Shown here in pieces: positions 25,444-37,471 of a stretch of DNA of 64,000 bases. The stretch is taken from the NCBI RefSeq assembly GCF_001704295.1, contig NZ_CP012334.1, forward strand, positions 2,492,084 to 2,556,083, written 5' to 3'. The stretch is from Bordetella sp. H567 (GTDB taxonomy: Bacteria; Pseudomonadota; Gammaproteobacteria; Burkholderiales; Burkholderiaceae_B). The notes under the pieces are model-generated. The model saw only the letters and a list, made by a program, of their open reading frames with translations. It was not told the origin of the DNA and did no database searches. Within the stretch, counting starts at the first letter, position 1; each line of letters begins with the position of its first letter. The position numbers and the translations under genes are program-made.

Positions 25444-26343
25444 ATGAGCAAGCTTTGCCAGGATCGGGTGGTCATCGTCACGGGAGCGGCGCGTGGCATC
25501 GGCCGGGAGTACGCGGTGCAGCTGGCCGCACACGGCGCGAAGGTGGTGGTCAACGACCTGGGCGTATCGCGCGACGGCATCGGCCAGGACCTGTCGGCGG
25601 CGCAGGCGGTCGTCGACGAGATCCGTGCCGCCGGGGGCGAGGCCATCGCCAACGGCGACGACGTATCCAGCTGGAACGGCGCGCGCCACATGATCGAAAG
25701 CACGGTCGCGCATTACGGCGCCTTGCATGCGCTGGTCAACAACGCCGGCATCCTGCGCGACCGTACGCTGGCGAACATGGAGGAAAGCGAGTGGGACGCC
25801 GTGATACAGGTGCACCTGAAGGGCAGCTTCGCGCCGGCGCACCATGCCGCGGCGTATTGGCGCGCCCTGCAGAAGGAAACGGGCGAGCCGGTCAACGCCC
25901 GCATCATCAATACGTCATCGGCCTCCGGCCTGTTCGGCAACATCGGGCAATGCAATTATGGGGCGGCCAAGGCGGGCATCGCCGCCTTCACCATCATCGC
26001 GGCGCGCGAGCTGAAGCGCTATGGCGTCACCGTCAACGCCATTTCTCCGCACGCGCAGACACGCATGACCGAAAGCCTGCGCGAACGCACGCCGGAGGAA
26101 ATCGCCGCCCGCCATCCGCGCTGGATTGCACCGGCCGTGGTGTGGCTGGCCAGCGCGGACAGCGGCGAGGTGACCGGCCGGGTGTTCGAGGTGGGTGGCG
26201 GCTTCCTGGCCGCGCTGGAGGGCTGGCATCGAGGGCCGGAGGCCGAACCCGTGGACGACCCCGTGCGCATCGGCCCGGTGATGCGTGACCTGGCCCGGCG
26301 CGCGCGCCGCAATGCCGATATGAAGGGTAAGGACCTGGATTGA
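25444..26343 (+). CDS. SDR family 3-hydroxyacyl-CoA dehydrogenase-like protein
   Basis: This is a 299-residue short-chain dehydrogenase with an intact active site: TGAARGIGREY for cofactor binding, NNAG, a Ser in NTSSASG, and Tyr/Lys in NYGAAK. The C-terminal extension and the NDLGV segment after strand 2 resemble the dehydrogenase domain of 17-beta-hydroxysteroid dehydrogenase type 4 / multifunctional enzyme 2, which acts on 3-hydroxyacyl-CoA. The ATG follows AGGAGAGGA. It lies between the crotonase and the CoA-transferase genes, with only 3 bp to the latter. Probable role: NAD-linked oxidation of a hydroxyacyl-CoA or ring hydroxyl in the pathway. Confidence 0.9.
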   Translation: MSKLCQDRVVIVTGAARGIGREYAVQLAAHGAKVVVNDLGVSRDGIGQDLSAAQAVVDEIRAAGGEAIANGDDVSSWNGARHMIESTVAHYGALHALVNNAGILRDRTLANMEESEWDAVIQVHLKGSFAPAHHAAAYWRALQKETGEPVNARIINTSSASGLFGNIGQCNYGAAKAGIAAFTIIAARELKRYGVTVNAISPHAQTRMTESLRERTPEEIAARHPRWIAPAVVWLASADSGEVTGRVFEVGGGFLAALEGWHRGPEAEPVDDPVRIGPVMRDLARRARRNADMKGKDLD

Positions 26344-26346
26344 GCC

Positions 26347-27011
26347 ATGATCGATAAACGCGTCAAACACATCGCCGACGCCGTGGCCGGCATCAAGGAC
26401 GGCGACGTGCTGCTGGTGGGCGGCTTCGGTACGTCGGGCCGCCCCGCCGAATTGATGCACGGCGTGCTGGAATTGGGCGTGCGCGACCTGACCATCGTCG
26501 CCAACAACGCAACCATCGGGCAGGACGTTGTCGGCGACCTGATGCGCGCCGGCCGCATCCGCAAGATGGTCTGCTCGTTTCCGCGCGGTCTGCAGGGAAA
26601 GACCATATTCGACGAGCTCTACGCCGCCGGCAAGATCGAGCTGGAGCTCGTGCCCCAGGGCACGCTGGCCGAACGCATACGCGCCGGCGCGGCCGGCATC
26701 GGCGGCTTCTACACGCGCACGGGCGCCGGCACGCTGCTGGCCCGGGGCAAGGAAAGCCGCATCATCGACGGCCAGGAGTACGTGCTGGAAGCACCGCTGC
26801 GGGGCGATGTGGCCTTGATCAAGGCCTTGCGCGGCGATCGCTGGGGCAACCTGGTGTATCACCGGGGGGCGCGCATCAATAACCCCGTGATGGCCGGCGC
26901 GGCGCGGCTGGCGGTCGCACAGGTCAGCCAGATCGTCGAACTGGGCGCGCTGGACCCTGAGCACATCGTGACGCCCGCCAATTTCATCGACCGGCTCGTG
27001 GAGGTCGCGCA

Positions 27012-27015
<4 letters not shown>
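26347..27015 (+). CDS. CoA-transferase subunit A
   Basis: This 222-residue alpha subunit belongs to the two-component 3-oxoacid CoA-transferases (PcaI/AtoD type). Motifs are LLVGGFGTSGRPAELM near the N terminus, VANNA, and ELVPQGTLAERIRAGAAGIGGFYTRTG. The complex moves CoA between succinyl- or acetyl-CoA and a carboxylic acid in the cytoplasm. The ATG overlaps nothing but lies three bases after the SDR stop; its own stop overlaps the next start (ATGA), so both subunits are translationally coupled. The canonical length (about 220) speaks against the longer IpdA-type ring hydrolases, which I considered because of the operon's content. Confidence 0.92.
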
Positions 27016-28714
<1,699 letters not shown>

Positions 28715-28731
28715 ACCAAGGAGACATCCCC

Positions 28732-29202
28732 ATGCTGGAAGTGGATACCCCCTACGATCTCGAACCCTACGTCGGCAAGGCGCTGGGCACCAGCGACTGG
28801 CTGGAGATCGACCAGACGCGCATCGACGACTTCGCCCGGGTTTCCGGCGACGACAACTGGATACACGTCGACGTGGAGCGGGCCCGGCGCGAGCTGCCGG
28901 GCGGCAGGACGCTCGCCCATGGCATGCTCACGCTGTCGCTGATCACCTACCTGGGCCAGGGCATCTGCCGTGTGCGCCATCGGTCGCGCGGCATCAATTA
29001 CGGCTCGAACAAGGTGCGCTTCACCGCGCCGGTGCAATGCGGCGCGCGCATCCGCCTGCATCGCACGCTGGAGCGCTACGAGCCCTTCGACGGCGGAGTG
29101 CGGCTAACCTACGGCAACCGCATCGAAATCGAGGGCAACGAGCGGCCCGCCATGGTGGCCGAGACGATGTCCCTGATGTACGTGAAGGAGACGCAGGCAT
29201 GA
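28732..29202 (+). CDS. MaoC family (R)-hydratase
   Basis: This 156-residue single hot-dog MaoC protein has the hydratase motif FARVSGDDNWIHVD (Asp/His catalytic pair) and AHGMLTLSLI. It would hydrate a trans-2-enoyl-CoA. AAGGAGACATCC precedes the ATG. The stop overlaps the next start as ATGA. The adjacency MaoC - DUF35 - thiolase-like mirrors the ChsH1/ChsH2/Ltp2 hydratase-aldolase module known from steroid side-chain breakdown, although here MaoC and DUF35 are separate, simple domains. Confidence 0.9.
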   Translation: MLEVDTPYDLEPYVGKALGTSDWLEIDQTRIDDFARVSGDDNWIHVDVERARRELPGGRTLAHGMLTLSLITYLGQGICRVRHRSRGINYGSNKVRFTAPVQCGARIRLHRTLERYEPFDGGVRLTYGNRIEIEGNERPAMVAETMSLMYVKETQA

Positions 29203-29600
29203 GCACCAGCGCCCAAGCGCCCGAAGGCGGCGCGCTATCCCCCTACGCGGTCTATGTCGGTCACCTGAAGGCCGGCAGGTTGGCTTATCAATACAGCACG
29301 CTGGCCAACAAGCCGGTGTTCTTTCCGCGCGTGCTGTGCCCGTACACGGGGCAGGACTGCCTGGAATGGCGTATCAGCGCGGGCACGGGCACCGTGTACA
29401 GCACCTCGGTCGTGCATCCGCGCAAGGGCGAGCCCTATAACGTCGCCTTGATCGATTGCGACGAAGGTTTTCGCCTGATGAGCCGGGTCGAAGGCGTGCC
29501 GCCGATGGCCGTGGCCATCGGCATGCGGGTGCGCTTTCATGCGCACGCGGCCGACACGGACGACGACGATCCCTATCCTGTATTCAAGCCGGTGCACTGA
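29199..29600 (+). CDS. DUF35 OB-fold protein lacking most zinc cysteines
   Basis: This 133-residue protein matches the DUF35 plan: a short N-terminal helix, a rubredoxin-like ribbon, then an OB fold (ISAGTGTVYSTSVVH, YNVALIDCDEGFRLMSRV, VRFHAH). Normal members have two CxxC pairs; here the first is replaced (YSTLANK) and the second retains one Cys (LCPYTGQ), so zinc binding is probably lost. DUF35 proteins are obligate partners of thiolase-like aldolases or synthases, and this gene is coupled to one: its stop overlaps the next ATG. It probably docks the thiolase-like protein or channels acyl-CoA. Confidence 0.85.
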   Translation: MSTSAQAPEGGALSPYAVYVGHLKAGRLAYQYSTLANKPVFFPRVLCPYTGQDCLEWRISAGTGTVYSTSVVHPRKGEPYNVALIDCDEGFRLMSRVEGVPPMAVAIGMRVRFHAHAADTDDDDPYPVFKPVH

Positions 29601-30763
29601 TGAAATCCCTTTCCGAACACCGCCGCGCCGCGATCGTTGGCGCGGCCGAATCCGACCTGGGCGAAGTGGGCCCGGGATTTTCCGCGCTGGACCTGATGGC
29701 GCAGGGCGTGCAGCGCGCACTCGGCGATTGCGGCCTGGCCTTGCGCGATGTCGACGGCTTGTTCTGCGCGACCACGCAAAGCCGCATGGCAGGCTTGGCC
29801 CTGGCCGAATACCTGGGACTGCCGGAAGCGTATATCGACTCCACGTCGACGGGCGGCTCGTCCTTCATGGGGCACCTGGCGCGCGCCGTGCAGGCGGTGG
29901 AGGCGGGCGTGTGCACGGTGGCGGTAATCGCGTATGGCAGCACGCAGCGCTCGCTGGGCCGCAAGAACACCAGCCCGCCCGAGCGCAACCCCTACGAGGC
30001 GCCGTTCAAGCCCTTCATGCCGTCCACCGCCTACGCGTTGGCCGCCGCGCGCCACATGCATGAGTTCGGCACGACGCGCGAACAGCTGGCGGAAGTCGCC
30101 GTGGCGGCGCGCGCCTGGGCGCTGCGCAATCCGCAGGCCTGGGAAAAACAGCCGCTGACGGTGCAGGAGGTGCTGTCCTCGCGGATGGTCAGCTATCCGT
30201 TGACGATACGCGACTGCTGCCTGGTCAGCGACGGCGGCGGCGCCATCGTGGTTACTTCCGCGGAACGCGCGCGCGGCCTGCGCAAGCCGCCCGTGTATTT
30301 ACTGGGGTCCGGGCATGCCACCACGCACCTGAGCATTTCCAGCATGCCGGACCTGGTGCGGACCGGCGCGCGGCGGTCCGGCGAAATCGCCTATGCGCAG
30401 GCGGGACTGGGGATGTCGGATATCGACGTCGTCGGCGTGTATGACGCGTTCACCATCAACACCATCCTGTTCCTCGAAGACCTGGGATTCTGCGCCAAGG
30501 GCGAGGGCGGGGACTTCGTCAGCGGCAGCCGCATCGCGCCGGGGGGCAGCCTGCCGGTGAACACCAACGGCGGCGGCCTGTCGTATTGCCATCCGGGGAT
30601 GTACGGCCTGTTCCTGCTGGTGGAGGCGGTGCGCCAACTGCGCGGGGAATGCGGCGATCGCCAAGTGGCCGGTGCCGAGGTCGCGCTGGCCCACGGCAAC
30701 GGCGCGGTGCTGTCGTCGCAGTACACGGTCATCCTGGGCGGTGCGCACACCATCCAGCGTTGA
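29600..30763 (+). CDS. Thiolase-like protein with Ser in place of nucleophilic Cys (possible aldolase)
   Basis: This 387-residue thiolase-fold protein of the SCP2/lipid-transfer branch aligns the usual Cys nucleophile segment with DSTSTGGSSF, i.e. Ser instead of Cys. The C-terminal half keeps GVYDAFTI, NTNGGGLSYCHPGMYG and AHGNG. Thiolases without this Cys cannot form the acyl-enzyme. Known examples such as Ltp2 are retro-aldolases that work with a DUF35 partner and use a Tyr in a YD-x-FT motif, which is visible here. The start overlaps the DUF35 stop, and the gene ends the operon. An aldol-cleavage role is inference; a non-catalytic role is also possible. Confidence 0.85.
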   Translation: MKSLSEHRRAAIVGAAESDLGEVGPGFSALDLMAQGVQRALGDCGLALRDVDGLFCATTQSRMAGLALAEYLGLPEAYIDSTSTGGSSFMGHLARAVQAVEAGVCTVAVIAYGSTQRSLGRKNTSPPERNPYEAPFKPFMPSTAYALAAARHMHEFGTTREQLAEVAVAARAWALRNPQAWEKQPLTVQEVLSSRMVSYPLTIRDCCLVSDGGGAIVVTSAERARGLRKPPVYLLGSGHATTHLSISSMPDLVRTGARRSGEIAYAQAGLGMSDIDVVGVYDAFTINTILFLEDLGFCAKGEGGDFVSGSRIAPGGSLPVNTNGGGLSYCHPGMYGLFLLVEAVRQLRGECGDRQVAGAEVALAHGNGAVLSSQYTVILGGAHTIQR

Positions 30764-30778
30764 CGGGCCCTGGCGCGT

Positions 30779-31075
30779 TCAGGCGGAATGCTGGCGATCC
30801 ACGTGGCCCAGGTCACGGCCCGGGTCGATGTGGTCGCGCACCAGCTGCTTGAGCGTCTTGGCATCCGGGAAGCCGCCCTGGGCCTTGCGGTCCCATAGCA
30901 GCGCGCCGTCGCAATGCACCTGGAAAATGCCGCCCGTGCCCGGCAGCAGGGCCACTTCGCCCAGGTCGGTGCCGAAGGTGGACAGCAGTTCCTGCGCCAT
31001 CCAGGCCGCGCGCAGCAGCCACTGGCATTGCGTGCAATAGGTAATGGCGATGCGGGGCGGGGCGGTGGCGGTCAT
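30779..31075 (-). CDS. SelW/Rdx family thioredoxin-like protein
   Basis: This is a 98-residue small protein of the SelT/SelW/SelH (Rdx) family. The redox motif CTQC sits at residues about 14-17 in ITYCTQCQWLLRAAW, and GTGGIFQVHCDG follows. The bacterial form has Cys where animal SelW has selenocysteine. It probably acts as a cytoplasmic thiol redox adaptor. The ATG (31075) overlaps the stop of the LysR gene as ATGA, an unusual coupling of a regulator with a redox protein. It converges on the thiolase-like gene with 15 bp between. Confidence 0.88.
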   Translation of the reverse strand: MTATAPPRIAITYCTQCQWLLRAAWMAQELLSTFGTDLGEVALLPGTGGIFQVHCDGALLWDRKAQGGFPDAKTLKQLVRDHIDPGRDLGHVDRQHSA

Positions 31076-31971
31076 GTCGAGTCTCCGGCTTGCGGCTGCA
31101 GCGCCTGGATCAGCGCGCGCGTGTAATTGGGCAAGGCCTCCAGCGTGCGCGCGCACAGCATCAATTGGCGGTCGGCCCAGCGCTCGTCCAGTATAAGCAG
31201 GCGCGTGCCGCCGCGCCCGCTCCAGCGGCGCGCCGCCGATTCCGGCATGATGCCCAGGCCGGCGCCCTGCAGGACCAGCCGCGCCACCGCGTCGAAACCC
31301 TGCACGCGCACGCGCGCGCGCAAGGACCGGCCGATGCGCGCCGCCTGGTCGTCCAGGTAGGCGCCCAGCGCCGTGGAGGCGGGCAGGCCGACATGATCGT
31401 GGTCCAGGGTTTCGCTGTAGCGCACCCGCGTGCGGCGCGCCAGCGTGTGGCCGCGCGAGGCGAGCAGGACCAGCCGGTCGCGGCGAAAGGGGGTGGCGTA
31501 CAGGCCGCTCAGGTCCACGGCATCCGAGACGATGCCCACGTCCGCCGTGCCTTCGCGCAGTTCCGGCAGGATGCGGTGGCTGGGCTGTTCCTGCAGGTCC
31601 ACGTCGATATTCGGATGGGCGCGCAGGAAGGCGCCCAGCGGCTCGGGCAGGTGTTCGGTCACGGCGGCGGTATTGCACAACAGCCGTACGCGTCCCTTGA
31701 AGCCGCTGGCGTAGTCGCCCAGGTCTTCCTGCATGCGGTCCACATGCTGCAGCAGGCTGCGGGCATGATAGGCCAGGGCCTGGCCAGCCGCGGTGGGCTG
31801 CACGCCACGGCGCCCGCGGGTCAGCAAGGCCGTGCCCAGCGACGCTTCAAGGCCGCGCATGCGCGCGCTGGCCGAGGCCAGCGCAAGATGGCTGCGCGCC
31901 GCGCCGGCGGTGATGCTGCCGCTTTCCGTGGTGTTCAAGAACAGGCGCAGGTCCGTCAGGTCGAAATGCAT
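31072..31971 (-). CDS. LysR family transcriptional regulator
   Basis: This is a 299-residue LysR protein. The helix-turn-helix lies at residues about 5-60 (LTDLRLFLNTTESGSITAGAA ... LGTALLTRGRRGVQPT), and the effector domain contains LCNTAAVTEHLPEPLGAFL. The recognition helix reads SHLALASASARMRGLE, with Ala/Ser rather than the more usual SQPALS. The ATG at 31971 follows CCCTCC with little Shine-Dalgarno. It is divergent from a TauE/SafE permease gene (90 bp between starts) and translationally coupled to the SelW-like gene, so a sulfur-, thiol- or anion-related regulon is possible. Confidence 0.9.
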   Translation of the reverse strand: MHFDLTDLRLFLNTTESGSITAGAARSHLALASASARMRGLEASLGTALLTRGRRGVQPTAAGQALAYHARSLLQHVDRMQEDLGDYASGFKGRVRLLCNTAAVTEHLPEPLGAFLRAHPNIDVDLQEQPSHRILPELREGTADVGIVSDAVDLSGLYATPFRRDRLVLLASRGHTLARRTRVRYSETLDHDHVGLPASTALGAYLDDQAARIGRSLRARVRVQGFDAVARLVLQGAGLGIMPESAARRWSGRGGTRLLILDERWADRQLMLCARTLEALPNYTRALIQALQPQAGDST

Positions 31972-32061
31972 GGAGGGGTTCCTGGTGCGCGGTTTTTGCC
32001 TATGGATATTCCGAAGGCACCCTAAGTGTAATACCGCTTTTCGCCGGTGCGCCGCGGGGGC

Positions 32062-32838
32062 ATGATGCCGCCCATGGATACCTTGTTCGACTTCTACCGT
32101 GACGGCGGTACCGCCCTGATCGTCCTGGTTTTCGCCAGCTTCGGCGTCGCCGGCCTGGTCAAGGGCGTCATCGGCCTGGGCCTGCCCACCGTATCGATCG
32201 CCTTGCTCAGCGTGGCTATGGCGCCGCCGCAGGCTGCGGCGCTGCTCATCATCCCTTCCATGGTCACCAACGTCTGGCAGCTGGCGGCCGGCGGACGCTT
32301 CCTGTACCTGCTGCGCCGCTTGTGGACCATGCTGGCGGGCATCGCCATCGGAACCTGGCTGGCGGGCCTGTGGCTGGCAGGCCGGGAAACCGCCTGGGCC
32401 GGCCACGCACTGGGCGCCGCGCTGTTGATCTACGCCGCCATCGGGCTGAGCGCCGTGCGGCTGAACGTGCCCCTGCGCGTCCAGGGTTGGGCCGGCCCCG
32501 TGGTGGGCGCCACGACGGGCGCGATCACATCGGCCACCGGGGTGTTCGTGATTCCCGCCGTGCCGTACCTGCAGGCGCTGGGGCTGGACCGCAACGAACT
32601 GGTGCAAGCGATGGGGCTGGCGTTTACCGCATCCACCATTGCGCTGGCCGGGGACCTGATCCACGGCGGCCAGCTGGGCGGGCGGGAGGCATGGGCCTCG
32701 CTGTTGGCGCTGGTGCCGGCGCTGGCGGGAATGATGGCGGGACAATGGCTGCGTCATCGCGTCAGCGCGACGACGTTTCGCCGGATTCTCTTCATCGGTA
32801 TCGGCGCGCTCGGCGTGCACCTGCTGCTGGCGGGATAA
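32062..32838 (+). CDS. TauE/SafE family membrane permease
   Basis: This 258-residue integral membrane protein has seven or eight hydrophobic helices. The family's duplicated motif is visible as GLVKGVIGLGLPTVSI in the first half and VVGATTGAITSATGVFVIPAVPYLQALG in the second. Members export sulfite, sulfoacetate or other small organosulfur or carboxylate anions. The ATG at 32062 lies behind GCGGGGGC; ATG 32074 is an alternative. It is divergent from the LysR gene, which probably controls it. Substrate unknown. Confidence 0.88.
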   Translation: MMPPMDTLFDFYRDGGTALIVLVFASFGVAGLVKGVIGLGLPTVSIALLSVAMAPPQAAALLIIPSMVTNVWQLAAGGRFLYLLRRLWTMLAGIAIGTWLAGLWLAGRETAWAGHALGAALLIYAAIGLSAVRLNVPLRVQGWAGPVVGATTGAITSATGVFVIPAVPYLQALGLDRNELVQAMGLAFTASTIALAGDLIHGGQLGGREAWASLLALVPALAGMMAGQWLRHRVSATTFRRILFIGIGALGVHLLLAG

Positions 32839-32856
32839 AGAGACGGCCGCCGGCGC

Positions 32857-32902
32857 CGGCCGGGAACCCAGATACGGCCGGCGTCGTCGTCGGCCGGGAA
32901 CC
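32857..32902. repeat. Short direct repeat upstream of nnr
   Basis: CGGCCGGGAACC occurs at 32857-32868 and again at 32891-32902, in an intergenic stretch also rich in GCCGGC palindromes. It may be a small repetitive element or protein-binding repeat. Confidence 0.4.
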
Positions 32903-33036
32903 GGAATGCCGCCGGCGAATCCGCACGAATCGCCTTGGACCAGGGCGAACCCTCACATCCGGACTTGTCGGCTGCGCTACAGTCTGCCTATCGCGGCATC
33001 GGACGCCGCGTCCCCGCATGGCAACGGAGGCCCCGG

Positions 33037-34518
33037 ATGAACGACGACGATGCGTTGCTGACCCCACAGGAAATGGCCGCTGCCGACCAGGCGGCGGTGC
33101 TGGCCGGCCATTCCGGCGCCACACTGATGGAAAACGCCGGCGCGGCCGTGGCGCGGGCGGTGCGGGACCGCTGGGCGCCCCGGCCTGTCGCGGTATTGTG
33201 CGGTCCCGGCAATAACGGCGGCGACGGCTTTGTCGCCGCGCGCCATCTGGCGCTGGCCGGCTGGCCCGTCACCTTGGCCTTGCTGGGCAGCGTGGAAAGC
33301 TTGAAGGGCGACGCCGCGCACCATGCCGCGTTATGGCAGGGTGACGTGCTGCCTTTGGCGCCTTCCGTGCTGGAAGGCGCCGGGCTGGTGATCGACGCGG
33401 TTTTCGGTGCCGGTCTGGCCCGGCCGGTGGAGGGCGTGGCGGCCGCCACTCTGCGCGCCGCCATCGATCGCGGGCTGCCGATCTGCGCCGTCGACACGCC
33501 CAGCGGGGTGGACGGCCACTCGGGCGAGGTGCGCGGCATGGCCGCGCCCGCGGCCTGCACCGTGACCTTCTTCCGCAAAAAACCCGGGCACGTCTTGCTG
33601 CCGGGACGCGCCCTGTGCGGCGAACTGGTCGTCGCCGATATCGGCATTCCCGAATCGGTGCTCGGCACGATCAAGCCGCGCGCTCATGAGAACACGCCGG
33701 CCTCGTGGCTGCCGCGCTTGCCCTGGCCGCGCATCGACGCCCACAAGTACGCACGCGGCCATGTCGTCGTCATGGGTGGCGAAGTGATGACGGGCGCCGC
33801 GCGCCTGTCCGCGCTGGCGGCCGCGCGCATCGGCGCCGGCCTGGTCACGCTGGCGGCCCCGCGCGCGGCCTGGCCCGTGTATGCCGCCGCGCTGACCAGC
33901 ATCATGGTCCAGCCCGTGACGGACGAACGATCGTTCGCCGACTTGCTGTCGGATACGCGCAAGAACGCCATCGCCATCGGGCCGGGTGCCGGCATCTCCG
34001 ACGCGACGCGCGCCCACGTGCAGGCGGCGCTGGCCACCCGGCGCGCGGTCGTGCTGGATGCGGACGCGTTGACCGCCTTCACCGACAAATCCGCCACGCT
34101 GTTCCATGCGATACACGGGCCTTGCGTGCTCACCCCGCACGAAGGCGAATTCGGCCGCCTGTTCGATCGCGCGGGCGACAAGATGGCACGTGCCCGGCGC
34201 GCCGCCCAGCGCAGTGGGGCCGTGGTGCTGCTGAAGGGGGCCGATACGGTCATTGCCGCGCCCGACGGCCGGGTGGCCATCAATGCCAACGCGCCGCCCG
34301 ACCTGGCGACGGGCGGCACCGGCGATGTGCTGACAGGGATGATCACGGGCTTGCTGGCGCAGGGCATGGACCCCTTCGATGCCGCGTGCGCGGCGGCCTG
34401 GATGCATGGAGCGGCCGCCGCCGCGCATGGTCCCGGCCTGATCGCGGAGGACCTGCCGGGCTTGATTCCACGGGTGTTGCGCGGCCTGAAGAACGACGGC
34501 CGTCCCGCCGCAAGCTGA
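33037..34518 (+). CDS. nnr: Bifunctional NAD(P)HX epimerase / ADP-dependent dehydratase
   Basis: This 493-residue fusion repairs hydrated NAD(P)H. The N-terminal YjeF epimerase domain (about 1-215) has GPGNNGGDGFVAARHL and DTPSGVDGHSG. The C-terminal ribokinase-like dehydratase domain (about 230-490) has KYARGHVVVMGG, the GPGAG loop, TPHEGEFGRL and the catalytic ATGGTGDVLTGMI. The epimerase interconverts R- and S-NAD(P)HX and the dehydratase restores NAD(P)H using ADP. Length and order match bacterial nnr. The ATG is preceded by ACGGAGG. It stands alone with about 200 bp of upstream sequence containing a 12-bp direct repeat. Confidence 0.95.
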   Translation: MNDDDALLTPQEMAAADQAAVLAGHSGATLMENAGAAVARAVRDRWAPRPVAVLCGPGNNGGDGFVAARHLALAGWPVTLALLGSVESLKGDAAHHAALWQGDVLPLAPSVLEGAGLVIDAVFGAGLARPVEGVAAATLRAAIDRGLPICAVDTPSGVDGHSGEVRGMAAPAACTVTFFRKKPGHVLLPGRALCGELVVADIGIPESVLGTIKPRAHENTPASWLPRLPWPRIDAHKYARGHVVVMGGEVMTGAARLSALAAARIGAGLVTLAAPRAAWPVYAAALTSIMVQPVTDERSFADLLSDTRKNAIAIGPGAGISDATRAHVQAALATRRAVVLDADALTAFTDKSATLFHAIHGPCVLTPHEGEFGRLFDRAGDKMARARRAAQRSGAVVLLKGADTVIAAPDGRVAINANAPPDLATGGTGDVLTGMITGLLAQGMDPFDAACAAAWMHGAAAAAHGPGLIAEDLPGLIPRVLRGLKNDGRPAAS

Positions 34519-34583
34519 GGCTCGCAGCCGCGTGTGCGGCCAGCCCTGAAGGTGGGACGATGCAGGCCGCCGGATCAGGCGCG

Positions 34584-36704
<2,121 letters not shown>

Positions 36705-36716
36705 TACGGAGCCCCG

Positions 36717-37394
36717 ATGCTGAATGCCGAGGACGCGGCCGCGATCTGGCTGACGCTGAAACTGGCCGGACTGACCACGCTGCTGCTTCTGGTCATCGGT
36801 ACGCCCATTGCGTGGTGGCTGGCCCGTACGTCCTCGCGTTGGCGCGGTGCCGTGAGCGCGGTCGTGGCGCTGCCGCTGGTGCTGCCGCCGACCGTCATCG
36901 GCTTCTATCTGCTGCTGGCGATGGGGCCGAACGGCTATGTCGGCAAGTTGACGCAGGCCATGGGCATCGGCACCTTGCCGTTCAGTTTCGCGGGCCTGGT
37001 GGTGGGGTCGCTGGTGTATTCGCTGCCTTTTGTCGTGCAGCCGCTGCACAACGCCTTCGGCGCCATCGGGCGCCTGCCGCTGGAGGCCGCCGCCACGCTG
37101 CGCGCCGGCCCCTGGGATCGCTTCATGACCGTGGCCCTGCCGCTGGCACGCCCCGGCTACCTGACCGCCGCCGTCCTGGGCTTCGCGCATACCGTCGGCG
37201 AGTTCGGCGTGGTGTTGATGATAGGCGGCAATATTCCCGGCCGCACGCGCGTCGTGTCGGTGCAGATCTATGACCACGTAGAGGCGCTGGAATATGCCCG
37301 CGCGCATGTCCTCGCTGCCGGCATGGTGGTGCTGTCCTTCCTGGTCCTGCTGCTGCTCTATGCCCGCCGCGGCGACCCCTGGGGCCGGGCGTGA
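36717..37394 (+). CDS. modB: Molybdate ABC transporter permease
   Basis: This 225-residue inner-membrane permease has five hydrophobic segments. The EAA loop that contacts the ATPase reads [15 protein letters not shown] followed by LPLARPG, and [14 protein letters not shown] is typical of ModB. The ATG is preceded by ACGGAGCC. It follows modA by 12 bp. A GTG overlapping its stop could start modC, but a better start for modC lies 81 bp downstream. Confidence 0.95.
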   Translation: MLNAEDAAAIWLTLKLAGLTTLLLLVIGTPIAWWLARTSSRWRGAVSAVVALPLVLPPTVIGFYLLLAMGPNGYVGKLTQAMGIGTLPFSFAGLVVGSLVYSLPFVVQPLHNAFGAIGRLPLEAAATLRAGPWDRFMTVALPLARPGYLTAAVLGFAHTVGEFGVVLMIGGNIPGRTRVVSVQIYDHVEALEYARAHVLAAGMVVLSFLVLLLLYARRGDPWGRA

Positions 37395-37471
37395 GCGCGC
37401 CCGCGCGGCCGCCCGAAGGGCGCGCTCCCTCCCACGGGGAGGATGTCGCGCAGCGACAGGAGGGTACACCC

